Shown here: positions 13,488-20,278 of the stretch, one piece after another | Layout of the letters: every line of letters begins with the position of its first letter | Numbering within the stretch: the first letter of the stretch is position 1 | Assembly: GCA_049582065.1 (NCBI GenBank) | Contig: JBAUTF010000111.1 | Span: 1 to 25,201 of the forward strand | From: DATKSS01 sp049582065 | GTDB taxonomy: Bacteria > Chloroflexota > Dormibacteria > Dormibacterales > Dormibacteraceae | Direction: 5' to 3' | DNA: 25,201 bases | Notes under the pieces: generated by a model | What the model was told of the DNA's origin: nothing | The model's input: the letters and a program-made list of their open reading frames with translations, nothing else | The model's database searches: none | Program-made: the position numbers and the translations under genes

Positions 13488-14590
13488 CAGCTCTCGCGGA
13501 TCATGCGCAGGGACCGGTCGGACTTGGTCAGCACCCGGCACCCGCCTTCTTCGACCACCAGGTCGTCCTCAATCCTCACGCCGCCCCAGCCGGGGATGTA
13601 GACGCCGGGCTCGATGGTGAAGACCATGCCCGCCTCGAGCGTCATCGTCGAGCCGGGGTCGGCGCTCGGTTCCTCGTGCGCCTCTAGGCCGAGCCCATGG
13701 CCCACGCGGTGAAAGAACCGGTCGCCGTAACCGGCTGAGTCGATCACTCGGCGCGCGGCGGCGTCGACCTCGCCGGCCGGAATTCCAGCGCGCACGGAGG
13801 CGATGGCCGCGTCGTGCGCGTCGAGCACGAGCTGGTGAATCTCACGGTGCTTCGCGCTCGGTTCCCCGACCACCCCCATCCTCGTGGTGTCCGCCTTATA
13901 GCCGTCGAAGGCGGCGCCGAAGTCGAGCAGGACGAAGTCTCCCGCGGCGAGACGGCGACCGGTGGGGCGCATGTGCGGGAGCGCCGAGTTGGGACCAGAC
14001 TGGACCAGGCTCTCGAAGCTCAACGAGCCGCCGAGCTCGCCGATGAGCGTGCCCAGCATGAGCGCTACCTCGAGCTCGGTCTGGCTCGCGCGCAGCCGTG
14101 GAAAGACCTCGTCGCCAGCGGAATCGGTGATGGCGGCGGCGCGCTGCAGCAGCTCGATCTCGCCGTGGCTTTTGGTACGGCGCAGGCGCCGAACCTCGGA
14201 GCCGGCGTCGACCATCTCGCGCACCCCGGCGCGCGACATGAGCATCTCGGCCGCGTGGACGCTGAGGTGCTCTTTCTCCACCGCCACCTCGGCGCATCCC
14301 TCCAGTGCGTCGCGTACGAGCAAGTACGCGTCCTCGCCATCGCGCCAGGACACGACAAGGGCCTGGTCCGCGTGCGCCGACGCCTTCTGGTGCTCGATGG
14401 CGGGCACGATCAGCGTCGCGCCGTCCGGACGCACGGCAAGGGCCATGAGCCGCTCGAACGGCTCGGCATGGAAGCCGGTCAGGTACGCGATCGAAACCGG
14501 CCGGGTGATGTAGGCGGCCTCGACATGGCGGCCGGCCATCCAGCGGCGCAGGTCCGCCAGCCGCGTCGTCGCCGCCGTCGGGCTACTCAA
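13487..14590 (-). CDS. M24 metallopeptidase (Xaa-Pro aminopeptidase-like)
   Basis: A 367-residue creatinase/aminopeptidase P-type enzyme. The N-terminal creatinase-like domain (about 8-140) has AAYITRPVSIAYLTGF. The C-terminal pita-bread domain has the five dimetal ligands Asp223 and Asp234 (LLDFGAAFDGYKADTTRM), His298 (RVGHGLGLEAHE), Glu327 (FTIEPGVY) and Glu341 (VRIEDDLVV). It cleaves N-terminal residues before proline in peptides. The start TTG 14590 overlaps the greA stop and keeps the family N-terminus TTRLADLRRWM; no ATG lies between, and the next ATG (at residue 18) would delete part of the first helix. Confidence 0.9.
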   Translation of the reverse strand: MSSPTAATTRLADLRRWMAGRHVEAAYITRPVSIAYLTGFHAEPFERLMALAVRPDGATLIVPAIEHQKASAHADQALVVSWRDGEDAYLLVRDALEGCAEVAVEKEHLSVHAAEMLMSRAGVREMVDAGSEVRRLRRTKSHGEIELLQRAAAITDSAGDEVFPRLRASQTELEVALMLGTLIGELGGSLSFESLVQSGPNSALPHMRPTGRRLAAGDFVLLDFGAAFDGYKADTTRMGVVGEPSAKHREIHQLVLDAHDAAIASVRAGIPAGEVDAAARRVIDSAGYGDRFFHRVGHGLGLEAHEEPSADPGSTMTLEAGMVFTIEPGVYIPGWGGVRIEDDLVVEEGGCRVLTKSDRSLRMIRES

Positions 14591-15047
14591 TGCCGGCGAT
14601 GCGGACGCTGTAAGCCCCGTTGGGTGTCCTGATCTCGACCTCGTCGCCAACGCGGTGGCCGATCAGCGCCTTGCCCAGCGCCGACTCGTAGCTGACCCTG
14701 CCCGCCTTCGGGTCAGCCTCGGCCGGGCCCACGATGCGGTAGGTCTCTTCGTCTTGGCCCTCTTCGCTGAACCGCACCGTGCTTCCCATGGCCACCACAC
14801 CGTTGGCGGCCTTGGTCTCGATGATCACGTGGTTCTTGATGATGGCTTCGAGCTCCTTGATCCGAGCCTCCATCATCCCCTGCTCGTTCTTGGCCGCGTG
14901 GTACTCGAAGTTCTCAGACAGATCGCCCAGCTCGCGAGCGGCCTTGATCTTCGACACGATGTTCGGCCGGCGCACGTTGGTCAGCGCGTCCAGCTCCCTG
15001 CGCACGGCCTCCAGCCCTTCCGGTGTGATGTGCACGTCGTTGGTCAT
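14583..15047 (-). CDS. greA: Transcription elongation factor GreA
   Basis: A 154-residue protein with the GreA N-terminal coiled coil: LEAVRRELDALTNVRRPNIVSKIKAARELGDLSENFEYHAAK, including the acidic tip residues of 'LGDLSENFEY' that enter the polymerase secondary channel, followed by the FKBP-like C-terminal domain (GSTVRF...YRIVG...SYESALGKALIGHRVGDEV). It stimulates transcript cleavage in backtracked RNA polymerase. The ATG at 15047 is preferred to GTG 15065 because TAGACT lies exactly 7 nt upstream, and MTNDVHITPEGLE is the usual family start. It leads the operon with the M24 peptidase and Fur genes. Confidence 0.95.
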   Translation of the reverse strand: MTNDVHITPEGLEAVRRELDALTNVRRPNIVSKIKAARELGDLSENFEYHAAKNEQGMMEARIKELEAIIKNHVIIETKAANGVVAMGSTVRFSEEGQDEETYRIVGPAEADPKAGRVSYESALGKALIGHRVGDEVEIRTPNGAYSVRIAGIE

Positions 15048-15054
15048 CAACTGG

Positions 15055-15096
15055 AGTCTAATCACCGTGACGGCGACCGGCTCGGCCGTATACAGT
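15055..15096. promoter_or_regulatory. Divergent leaderless promoters of greA and the 15104 membrane protein
   Basis: On the minus strand TAGACT (15060-15055) lies 7 nt before ATG 15047. On the plus strand TACAGT (15091-15096) lies 7 nt before ATG 15104. The two -10 elements are 30 bp apart, so polymerases at the two promoters would compete. No Shine-Dalgarno sequence precedes either start. Confidence 0.5.
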
Positions 15097-15103
15097 CGCG
15101 TGC

Positions 15104-15577
15104 ATGCGAAGGCTGCTCCTCACGATCGGGATGCTTTTGATGGGGATGGGCATGGTCGGCGGGGCCGCCGTGTCGCTGGTCGGCACCTCGCTGCTGCCGC
15201 TCGACCAGGAGGTCGGCACCCACGCGTCGGCTGCGGGCGCCGTGCTGGGGATCGGGCTCATGGCCGCGGCGGTCAACCCGGCGGCCAACGTCGGATGGGT
15301 CCGCGCCGGGATCCTGTACGGCTTCGTGGTCCTGGCCTTCGAGGCCGGCTCCTACTTCCTTTGGGGCGCGACGTTCCACCTCGGGCCCGTCATCTTCGGG
15401 CTGGCATTCAGCCTCCTCCTGATCGCGACCTATCCGCAGCGCAGGCAGCTCGTTCCTCCCGCCAGGGACAGCTACGGGAAGCGTGGAGCCGCCACGGGAC
15501 CGGCGTTGATGAAGACGTCGAGCGACCAGGCCGCCGGCGCCGAGCCGGTCAAGGAACCCGAGAAAACCTCGACCTGA
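15104..15577 (+). CDS. Four-helix integral membrane protein of unknown function
   Basis: A 157-residue protein with hydrophobic segments at about 5-30 (LLLTIGMLLMGMGMVGGAAVSLVG), 42-62, 68-85 (AGILYGFVVLAFEAGSYFLW) and 88-107 (FHLGPVIFGLAFSLLLIATY), then a hydrophilic, Lys/Glu/Thr-rich cytoplasmic-type tail of 45 residues. No known family is recognised. Its promoter faces that of greA. The 3' end overlaps the convergent membrane-protein gene by 29 bp. Confidence 0.7.
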   Translation: MRRLLLTIGMLLMGMGMVGGAAVSLVGTSLLPLDQEVGTHASAAGAVLGIGLMAAAVNPAANVGWVRAGILYGFVVLAFEAGSYFLWGATFHLGPVIFGLAFSLLLIATYPQRRQLVPPARDSYGKRGAATGPALMKTSSDQAAGAEPVKEPEKTST

Positions 15578-15890
15578 GCGTGTAGGCCAGCGCCACCAGC
15601 GGGGCCTGCAGGAAAAGTACGGTCGCCACCACGACCACGACGTCGGGCTGGTCGCGAAATGCCGCGGCCGCGACCAACGGACCGGCGGACCCCAGCAAGG
15701 TGGCGACGAGCAACGGGATCAACCACGACCGGTCGTGCGCGCGCGCATCGCGCATGGCCAGCCATCCGGCGGTCGCGACCATCGCCACGACCAGGATCGG
15801 AACCAGCAGAGATAGGGGTATATACGCATCGCACTGTGAGCCCGAGCACCGGCTCGCGGCGAGACGCAGCCCGTGATAGGCGCCCAGCAA
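15549..15890 (-). CDS. Small integral membrane protein, last gene of the sigma-DUF488 operon
   Basis: At least 113 residues with three clear membrane helices: PLSLLVPILVVAMVATAGWLAM, WLIPLLVATLLGSAGPLVAA and VVVVVATVLFLQAPLVALAYTL. The start is uncertain. TTG 15890 is the first conventional start, but another helix (TRVSAVLALALLGAYHG) begins upstream, and CTG 15926, which has GAGG 5 nt before it and lies 8 nt after the preceding stop, would include it (125 aa). The frame also continues farther up but there overlaps the previous gene. No family recognised. Confidence 0.55.
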   Translation of the reverse strand: MLGAYHGLRLAASRCSGSQCDAYIPLSLLVPILVVAMVATAGWLAMRDARAHDRSWLIPLLVATLLGSAGPLVAAAAFRDQPDVVVVVATVLFLQAPLVALAYTLRSRFSRVP

Positions 15891-15934
15891 AGCCAGCGCC
15901 AGGACAGCCGAGACCCTGGTCGCCAGCGCGACCT

Positions 15935-16759
15935 CTAGGTCTTGGGGGTGAGGGCCTGGACCTCGGTCATCATGCGGCGCTGCAAAATGAACGAGACGCC
16001 GTAAACGGCCCCGGCAAGCGCCGCACCGACCAGTACCGCCAGCGTCGCGTGGAGCAGCGGTGGCTCGATCGGCGAAAACGCGACCGCGTCGTCGCCGATC
16101 ACCGCGCCGAGGGCGAGCCCGAGGGGCGTCATCAAGGGAAGCAGCTGCAGCCGCTTCATGACCGGAGGCACGGGCGGCTCGACTCGCCCGACCATGCGCT
16201 GTCCCATCACGCCCACCGACCGGACGTGGCGAAGGTTCGGCGTGACGGTCAGGACCACGTTGACCTGGTTGCCCGGCACCTGCTTGAGGCGCGCCGGGGG
16301 GACGAGGTACTGCTCGACGCCGCCTCGCGTCTGGACCATCATCATGCCGAGACCCATCGACGTGCTGACCGAGCTCGCGCCGACCAGCTGGCCCTGCACG
16401 AGCCTGGCCTCGGCCTTGCGGTCTTTGAAAGCGAGCCTGAAGCCGGGCGCCACGAAGCTCGCGAGCAGCGCGATCGGAAACACCCATGCGATCGACGCCG
16501 CGATCGCATCGGGCCATCCGTAGACAGGCGGTACGAACGCGATCAAGACTGCGATGACCAGCAGGCAGATCACCGCGACCGCGACCGAGATGTAGCCGAT
16601 ACGCATCACGAGGTCAGGCGCGTATCCCTGCAGCATCCCGCCAGCCTGGACAAACCTCTCACGCTGTTTGCGAGTCGCGCCGGCGGCGTTCGACGCGGCT
16701 GCCTTGGGCTGAACCTTCCGCATCTGCTGGCGGACCTGCCTGACCTGCTTTTTACCCAT
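15935..16759 (-). CDS. Membrane protein with basic N-terminus, DUF4191-like
   Basis: A 274-residue protein. The first ~45 residues are strongly basic (KKQVRQVRQQMRKVQPK). Two helices follow at about 54-75 (IGYISVAVAVICLLVIAVLIAFV) and 86-105. A soluble segment of ~100 residues contains KDRKAEARLVQGQLVGA and VNVVLTVTPNLRHVRSVGVMGQRMVGRV. Two more helices end the protein. The arrangement recalls the actinobacterial DUF4191 family (tail region reading '...VHRVVGRPG...'), but this is a weak resemblance. ATG 16759 has GGAAAGGGG immediately upstream and lies 9 nt after the DUF488 stop, so it is co-transcribed. Confidence 0.65.
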   Translation of the reverse strand: MGKKQVRQVRQQMRKVQPKAAASNAAGATRKQRERFVQAGGMLQGYAPDLVMRIGYISVAVAVICLLVIAVLIAFVPPVYGWPDAIAASIAWVFPIALLASFVAPGFRLAFKDRKAEARLVQGQLVGASSVSTSMGLGMMMVQTRGGVEQYLVPPARLKQVPGNQVNVVLTVTPNLRHVRSVGVMGQRMVGRVEPPVPPVMKRLQLLPLMTPLGLALGAVIGDDAVAFSPIEPPLLHATLAVLVGAALAGAVYGVSFILQRRMMTEVQALTPKT

Positions 16760-16768
16760 CCCCTTTCC

Positions 16769-17326
16769 TCAGATCGGGAGTGTATCCGGCGGGGGGTAGG
16801 TGATGCGGCCATTCTCGACCCGCGCGAAGGGCGTAAGCGAGTGCCGCGCGGGTTCCGCCTTGCCGGTGATGTGACTCACCTGGCAGCCTCGGATCGTGAG
16901 CGCGTCCGAGACCAGCGATCGGTGGCAACGCCAGGGCACCGCCTCGGCGCACATGATCGCGACCTCACCATGCACGGGAAGGTGGGCCGAACGGCGGGAG
17001 GGGAGGGACATCAGCCTGTCAATGCCTCTCCAGAACTCGATGGTCTGCATGTAGTCGGCATAACCGCGAAAGGAAACGTTGCGCCAACCCGTGTTGATCG
17101 AAGCTGCATTGGGTTTGCGCAACCCGCCGAGCTCGGGCATGTGCAGGTAAGCGATCCGGTGCGCCGGCAGCGAGCGCTCGAGCGAGGCCCTGGCGAAATG
17201 AGGCATGCGGCGCGAGGCGGGGACAGAACGGACGTCGACCAGGAGCTCGACCCCGTGCTGGTGCAGCAGCTCGACCAGCTCGTCCAGCGAGCGGGTGGAG
17301 TGCCCGATGGTCAGGAGCCGGGGCAA
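16769..17326 (-). CDS. DUF488 family protein
   Basis: A 185-residue protein matching DUF488: LLTIGHSTRSLDELVELLHQHGVELLVDVRSVPASRRMPHF at the start, the HMPELGGLR segment, and a late cysteine motif IMCAEAVPWRCHRSLVSDAL. The conserved Cys-Ala-Glu and Cys-His-Arg patterns suggest a metal-dependent or nucleotide-handling enzyme, but the family's function is not established. The TTG start directly abuts the TAG of the preceding gene. It is embedded in the ECF sigma operon, which ties it to a stress regulon by context only. Confidence 0.87.
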   Translation of the reverse strand: MPRLLTIGHSTRSLDELVELLHQHGVELLVDVRSVPASRRMPHFARASLERSLPAHRIAYLHMPELGGLRKPNAASINTGWRNVSFRGYADYMQTIEFWRGIDRLMSLPSRRSAHLPVHGEVAIMCAEAVPWRCHRSLVSDALTIRGCQVSHITGKAEPARHSLTPFARVENGRITYPPPDTLPI

Positions 17327-18544
17327 CTAATTGCGCTGGGAGGGGACGACCGCGGGCACCAGCACCCGCTTCTCGTACTGCACGCCGTTGACCTGGAACG
17401 CGCCTGAGAATAGAAATGCCGGCTCGTAAAAGCTGTGGTCGCCCGCCGCGACAAGGGTGTACACGAGCTCGGCGCTGGTCAGCTGGACGGCGATCGGCTG
17501 GGCAGGGTTGGCCGCCTGCGGCGGCGCCGACGAAGCGAGAGCGGCGCGCACCGCCTGGTCGCCGGAGATGATCGGGTAGGGCGCTGAATCGAGGCTGACC
17601 GGGAGCGGGCCCGAAGCCAGAACCGGCCGGTTGCCGTTGAGGTCGACCTCAAGCCCGTAACGGTTGCCGCCCGCGTCTACGAGGTAGGCGAGCCCGTAGC
17701 CTGGCGCGTCGAACTGGCGCAGGAAATGGACCTTGAGCTGGTCGGCGGTTCCGTCGACGACAGTCGTGTACGGCCATTGCGGCGCCAGGCTGTGCTCGGC
17801 GAGGAACAGCTCCGCGATGTCGGCCGGCTGCGCCCCCGCCGCTGCGACGCCCGGGAGCGAGGAGGCGGAGAGGATGAAATACGCCGGTTCCTGCAGCGGC
17901 GCCTGGACCGTGCCCCGCACGGTCAGCGTGTAGTCCGAGGCCGTGTACAGGCCGAGGAGTCCGGCCGGCCTGCGCTCCAACGCGGCGCCCAGAGATGCCG
18001 CGAACTGGTCGGCCGTATCCGTCGACGGCTCCTGGTAGCGGAACACCGGCGCGGTGCCGATCGAGACGTTCATAAGGCCCGCCCACGTCAGCGTGACGGG
18101 ACCCGTGTAGGCGCCTGCGGCTGACGCGGGCTGACTGAATTGGGGTCCCTGGTTCGCGCCGCTGGGAGCGAGGACAGGCGAGGGGACGCGGCCAAACGAT
18201 CCGGCCGAGCTTGGCACGTTGGCGCCACTTCCAGCGTTGAGCGACAGCTGGCGTTCCGTGCTGGAAGCGCCGCCGCGCCCGAGCCCGCTCAGGCTGAAGA
18301 TCCCGACCCCGATCACCACGACGAGGACCGCGGCGACGGAGGCCAGCGGCACGGCGGGCACAGCCCGGATGCCCTGGACCAGTCCCGCGAGTGCATCGCG
18401 CAGGCGGCTGGGGAACGGCCGCCGCGACTGCATGCGCAGCCAGAGGTCGTCCTCGAACCCCGGCCTGGGCCGCGTCGTCTCGAAGGCGTCATCGAGCTGA
18501 CGCTGGAGCGCCTGCAGCTCGAGGTCGTCTTCCGTCTCGCTCAT
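17327..18544 (-). CDS. Membrane protein paired with an ECF sigma factor, candidate anti-sigma factor
   Basis: A 405-residue protein: a cytoplasmic N-terminal ~60 residues rich in charge (ETEDDLELQALQRQLDDAF), one membrane helix at about 65-86 (VPLASVAAVLVVVIGVGIFSL), a Ser/Gly/Pro linker, and a large extracytoplasmic domain (about 135-405) containing WAGLMNVSIGTAPVFRYQEPS and repeated beta-strand patterns. Position and topology fit an anti-sigma factor or co-regulator, but the zinc H-x3-C-x2-C motif of classic anti-sigmas is absent. ATG 18544 is 7 nt after the sigma stop, with no obvious Shine-Dalgarno sequence, so coupling is likely. Confidence 0.72.
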   Translation of the reverse strand: MSETEDDLELQALQRQLDDAFETTRPRPGFEDDLWLRMQSRRPFPSRLRDALAGLVQGIRAVPAVPLASVAAVLVVVIGVGIFSLSGLGRGGASSTERQLSLNAGSGANVPSSAGSFGRVPSPVLAPSGANQGPQFSQPASAAGAYTGPVTLTWAGLMNVSIGTAPVFRYQEPSTDTADQFAASLGAALERRPAGLLGLYTASDYTLTVRGTVQAPLQEPAYFILSASSLPGVAAAGAQPADIAELFLAEHSLAPQWPYTTVVDGTADQLKVHFLRQFDAPGYGLAYLVDAGGNRYGLEVDLNGNRPVLASGPLPVSLDSAPYPIISGDQAVRAALASSAPPQAANPAQPIAVQLTSAELVYTLVAAGDHSFYEPAFLFSGAFQVNGVQYEKRVLVPAVVPSQRN

Positions 18545-18551
18545 CGGATGT

Positions 18552-19058
18552 TCACATGCCTGCCTTCTGGACGGATTCCTTCAACGCTTTGAGTGCCCTG
18601 TGGTACAGCATCTTCGCCGCGTCCTCGCTGCAGCTCATCAAGGTCCCGACCTCTTCGAAGCTGAGCCCGGAATGGCGCAGCGAGATCGCGTCGCGCTGGC
18701 GCTCGGGAAGGCGGGCCACATGCCCGAGCAGCGCGTGGTAACGGATCCTCTCCTCTGCTTCGCCCGCTGGATCCTCCTCGGCCTGCGGCTGATGCTCGAT
18801 CGTCCGGCGCAGCCGCTCACGGCGGCCGTGCGCCCTGAAGTGATCGAGGGTGGCATTGCGGGCGATTCGGAACAGCCAGGCCGCCGGGGTCGTGTTCCGG
18901 GCCTCGAAGCGGGCATAGGCCTGGTACGCGTTCATGAAGACCTGGGCCGTGATGTCCTCGGCGTCCGCCGACGTCGTGACCTGGGATCGGACATACGCGT
19001 AGATGCGGCCGAGATAGTCCCGGTAAAGGTCTTCGAAAGGCGGCCGGTCGGCGACCAC
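18552..19058 (-). CDS. ECF-type RNA polymerase sigma factor (SigE-like)
   Basis: A 168-residue sigma factor: region 2 'FEDLYRDYLGRIYAYVRSQVTTSADAEDITAQVFMNAYQAYARF...PAAWLFRIARNATLDHFRAHGRR' and region 4 'VARLPERQRDAISLRHSGLSFEEVGTLMSCSEDAAKMLYHRALKALKE'. It leads the operon with the membrane partner, DUF488 and two membrane proteins. The frame is open up to 19118 (GTG), but residues before the GTG at 19058 do not resemble the family, and a TACCAT -10-like element (minus strand, 19073-19068) lies 9 nt before GTG 19058, so the shorter start is preferred. An ATG at 19069 is out of frame. Confidence 0.87.
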   Translation of the reverse strand: MVADRPPFEDLYRDYLGRIYAYVRSQVTTSADAEDITAQVFMNAYQAYARFEARNTTPAAWLFRIARNATLDHFRAHGRRERLRRTIEHQPQAEEDPAGEAEERIRYHALLGHVARLPERQRDAISLRHSGLSFEEVGTLMSCSEDAAKMLYHRALKALKESVQKAGM

Positions 19059-19376
19059 GGCCGGTTCATGGTAGGTGCAGTGTCCGGCGGTGGGAGGCCC
19101 GAAGCATATTCGCGGCACTGGCGGCCGGTGCCAAGGAAGCGGTGGCGCGACGAGGAACGCATTGAAAACCTCTGGGGCCCCCGCGCGCAGCGCGGGAGGA
19201 TGCCCGGCCCCCTGACGCCGGCATCAACGCGAAGCCGGGGCCCTGCGAAATCAGCGATTTCGCGGGGTGGGTTCGCGTCCCGCCGCCAGGGCCGATGAGG
19301 ATGCGAGGGACTTCCCGCCGACGGACACACAGAACCACATTTGAGGCAACGCCGGCCGAGGCGCGGCTGTAACGAT
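19059..19376. other. 318-bp non-coding interval between the sigma operon and the GDPD gene
   Basis: No protein with family resemblance is found in any frame. The interval contains the sigma promoter near 19068-19073, a cluster of three stable inverted repeats between 19171 and 19293, and about 80 bp beyond the GDPD stop with no evident feature. Confidence 0.55.
19171..19293. repeat. Hairpin-rich element (candidate structured RNA or dispersed repeat)
   Basis: Three inverted repeats sit side by side: CCCGCGC-GCA-GCGCGGG (19180-19196); a loose GGCCCC/GGGGCC pair (19207-19212 and 19237-19242); and a 12-bp stem CCCTGCGAAATC / GATTTCGCGGGG with loop AGC (19241-19267, one G-T wobble). The last also lies inside an outer 7-bp stem GGCCCTG/CAGGGCC (19239-19245 and 19287-19293), with GTGGG-TTCGCGT-CCCGC (19267-19283) between, giving a three-way tRNA-like outline. 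Low-level mobile repeat, ncRNA or termination region are all possible. Confidence 0.4.
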
Positions 19377-20123
19377 TCAGGACTTGAGGGCTGCGCCGAC
19401 CTCCACAGGACGGTTCGTGAAGATCGAGTCTGGTCTGCAGTACTTGCACCATGCGATCGCAGCCTCGTCGTCAACCGGCCAGACGGCGACCGCTCCACCC
19501 GCCGCGTGCACCTCTTTGACCAGCTCAGGGTCGGTGGCACCCCAATGCGGGGAGTAGACGTCGGCCCCCGCCTCGCGCATCATCGCCGCCGGGCGCAGCG
19601 GCCGCGAGCCTTCCAGGATGCCCAGCTGGAGCTTCGGCTCCATGTCGCGAAGCATGCGGATCGAGGGGTGATGGAAGGAGATGACGGCGCATTCGGGAAC
19701 GGCGCCCAGCTGGCGGAGCATGGCGACGAGCTTCTCCTCGAGACCGGCGTACTGGAAAGGTATCTGCTTGACCTCGATCACAAGACCGACGCTGCCGAGC
19801 GCCAGCTCCACGACCTCCTGGAGCAGTGGAATCCGCTCGCCGTGCCCAGCATCGAGCTTGCGGAGCTCCGACGCGGTGCGGTCGCGGACCAGGCCTTTGC
19901 CGTTGGTGGTGCGTTCGAGTGTGTGGTCGTGGATTACGACGAGGCGCCCGTCGGATGACAGGTGCACGTCGCACTCGATGAGGTCGCAACCGGCCTCGAT
20001 CGCGGAACGAAAAGAGCGCAGAGTGTTCTCGGGATTCGCCGCCGGGTTGCCGCGGTGGCCGCCGAGCAGCGGGCGGCCGTCATCGTGTGCGGCCTCGTAT
20101 CGGGCGCGGATGGATTGAGTCAA
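19377..20123 (-). CDS. Glycerophosphodiester phosphodiesterase (GDPD family)
   Basis: A 248-residue TIM-barrel enzyme. LLGGHRGNPAANPENTLRSFRSAIEAGCDLIECDVHLSSDGRLVVIHDHTLERTTNGKG carries the signature residues: HRG with catalytic His23, PENT, the metal ligands ExD in IECDVH, and the second catalytic His in VIHD. The C-terminal strand has VAVWPVDDEAAI and SIFTNRP. It hydrolyses glycerophosphodiesters to sn-glycerol 3-phosphate and an alcohol, in lipid turnover. No signal peptide, so cytoplasmic. The start is TTG 20123; a TAGACT -10 (minus strand 20139-20134) lies 10 nt upstream. It is divergent from the MoxR-type ATPase. Confidence 0.9.
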   Translation of the reverse strand: MTQSIRARYEAAHDDGRPLLGGHRGNPAANPENTLRSFRSAIEAGCDLIECDVHLSSDGRLVVIHDHTLERTTNGKGLVRDRTASELRKLDAGHGERIPLLQEVVELALGSVGLVIEVKQIPFQYAGLEEKLVAMLRQLGAVPECAVISFHHPSIRMLRDMEPKLQLGILEGSRPLRPAAMMREAGADVYSPHWGATDPELVKEVHAAGGAVAVWPVDDEAAIAWCKYCRPDSIFTNRPVEVGAALKS

Positions 20124-20266
20124 GGCGCCGAGCAGTCTAACGGCGCTCCGACCTCAATCCGGCGACAACGCCCGCTCGGAATCCATCAGGGCGACAGTTG
20201 AGTAAATGCTTTCGATGGTCGCCGTTTGTTCGCTGATCGCTAACAAAGAACCCACCCCCTCTTGTC

Positions 20267-20272
20267 TATAGT
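20267..20272 (+). promoter_or_regulatory. -10 element of the MoxR-type ATPase gene
   Basis: TATAGT, the closest match to TATAAT in the window, lies 6 nt before GTG 20279, implying a leaderless transcript. The region at -35 (around 20244-20249) is CAAAGA-like and not a recognisable TTGACA. The 155-bp divergent region upstream also has an inverted GGCGAC/GTCGCC pair of unknown meaning. Confidence 0.5.
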
Positions 20273-20278
20273 GCAGGG

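Noticed and set aside
15549..16517. Full 322-aa version of the last membrane protein
   Set aside because: The first ~195 residues overlap the preceding membrane-protein gene in another frame and are not hydrophobic; only the C-terminal third is membrane-like.
19239..19293. tRNA gene
   Set aside because: Acceptor-like and T-arm-like parts are present, but there is no D arm, the loop TTCGCGT lacks the conserved A58, two extra bases separate the T arm from the acceptor, and no CCA or anticodon loop of the right size exists.
19066..19452. 128-aa minus-strand open frame through the hairpin cluster
   Set aside because: Its peptide is a translation of inverted repeats and has no protein-like pattern.
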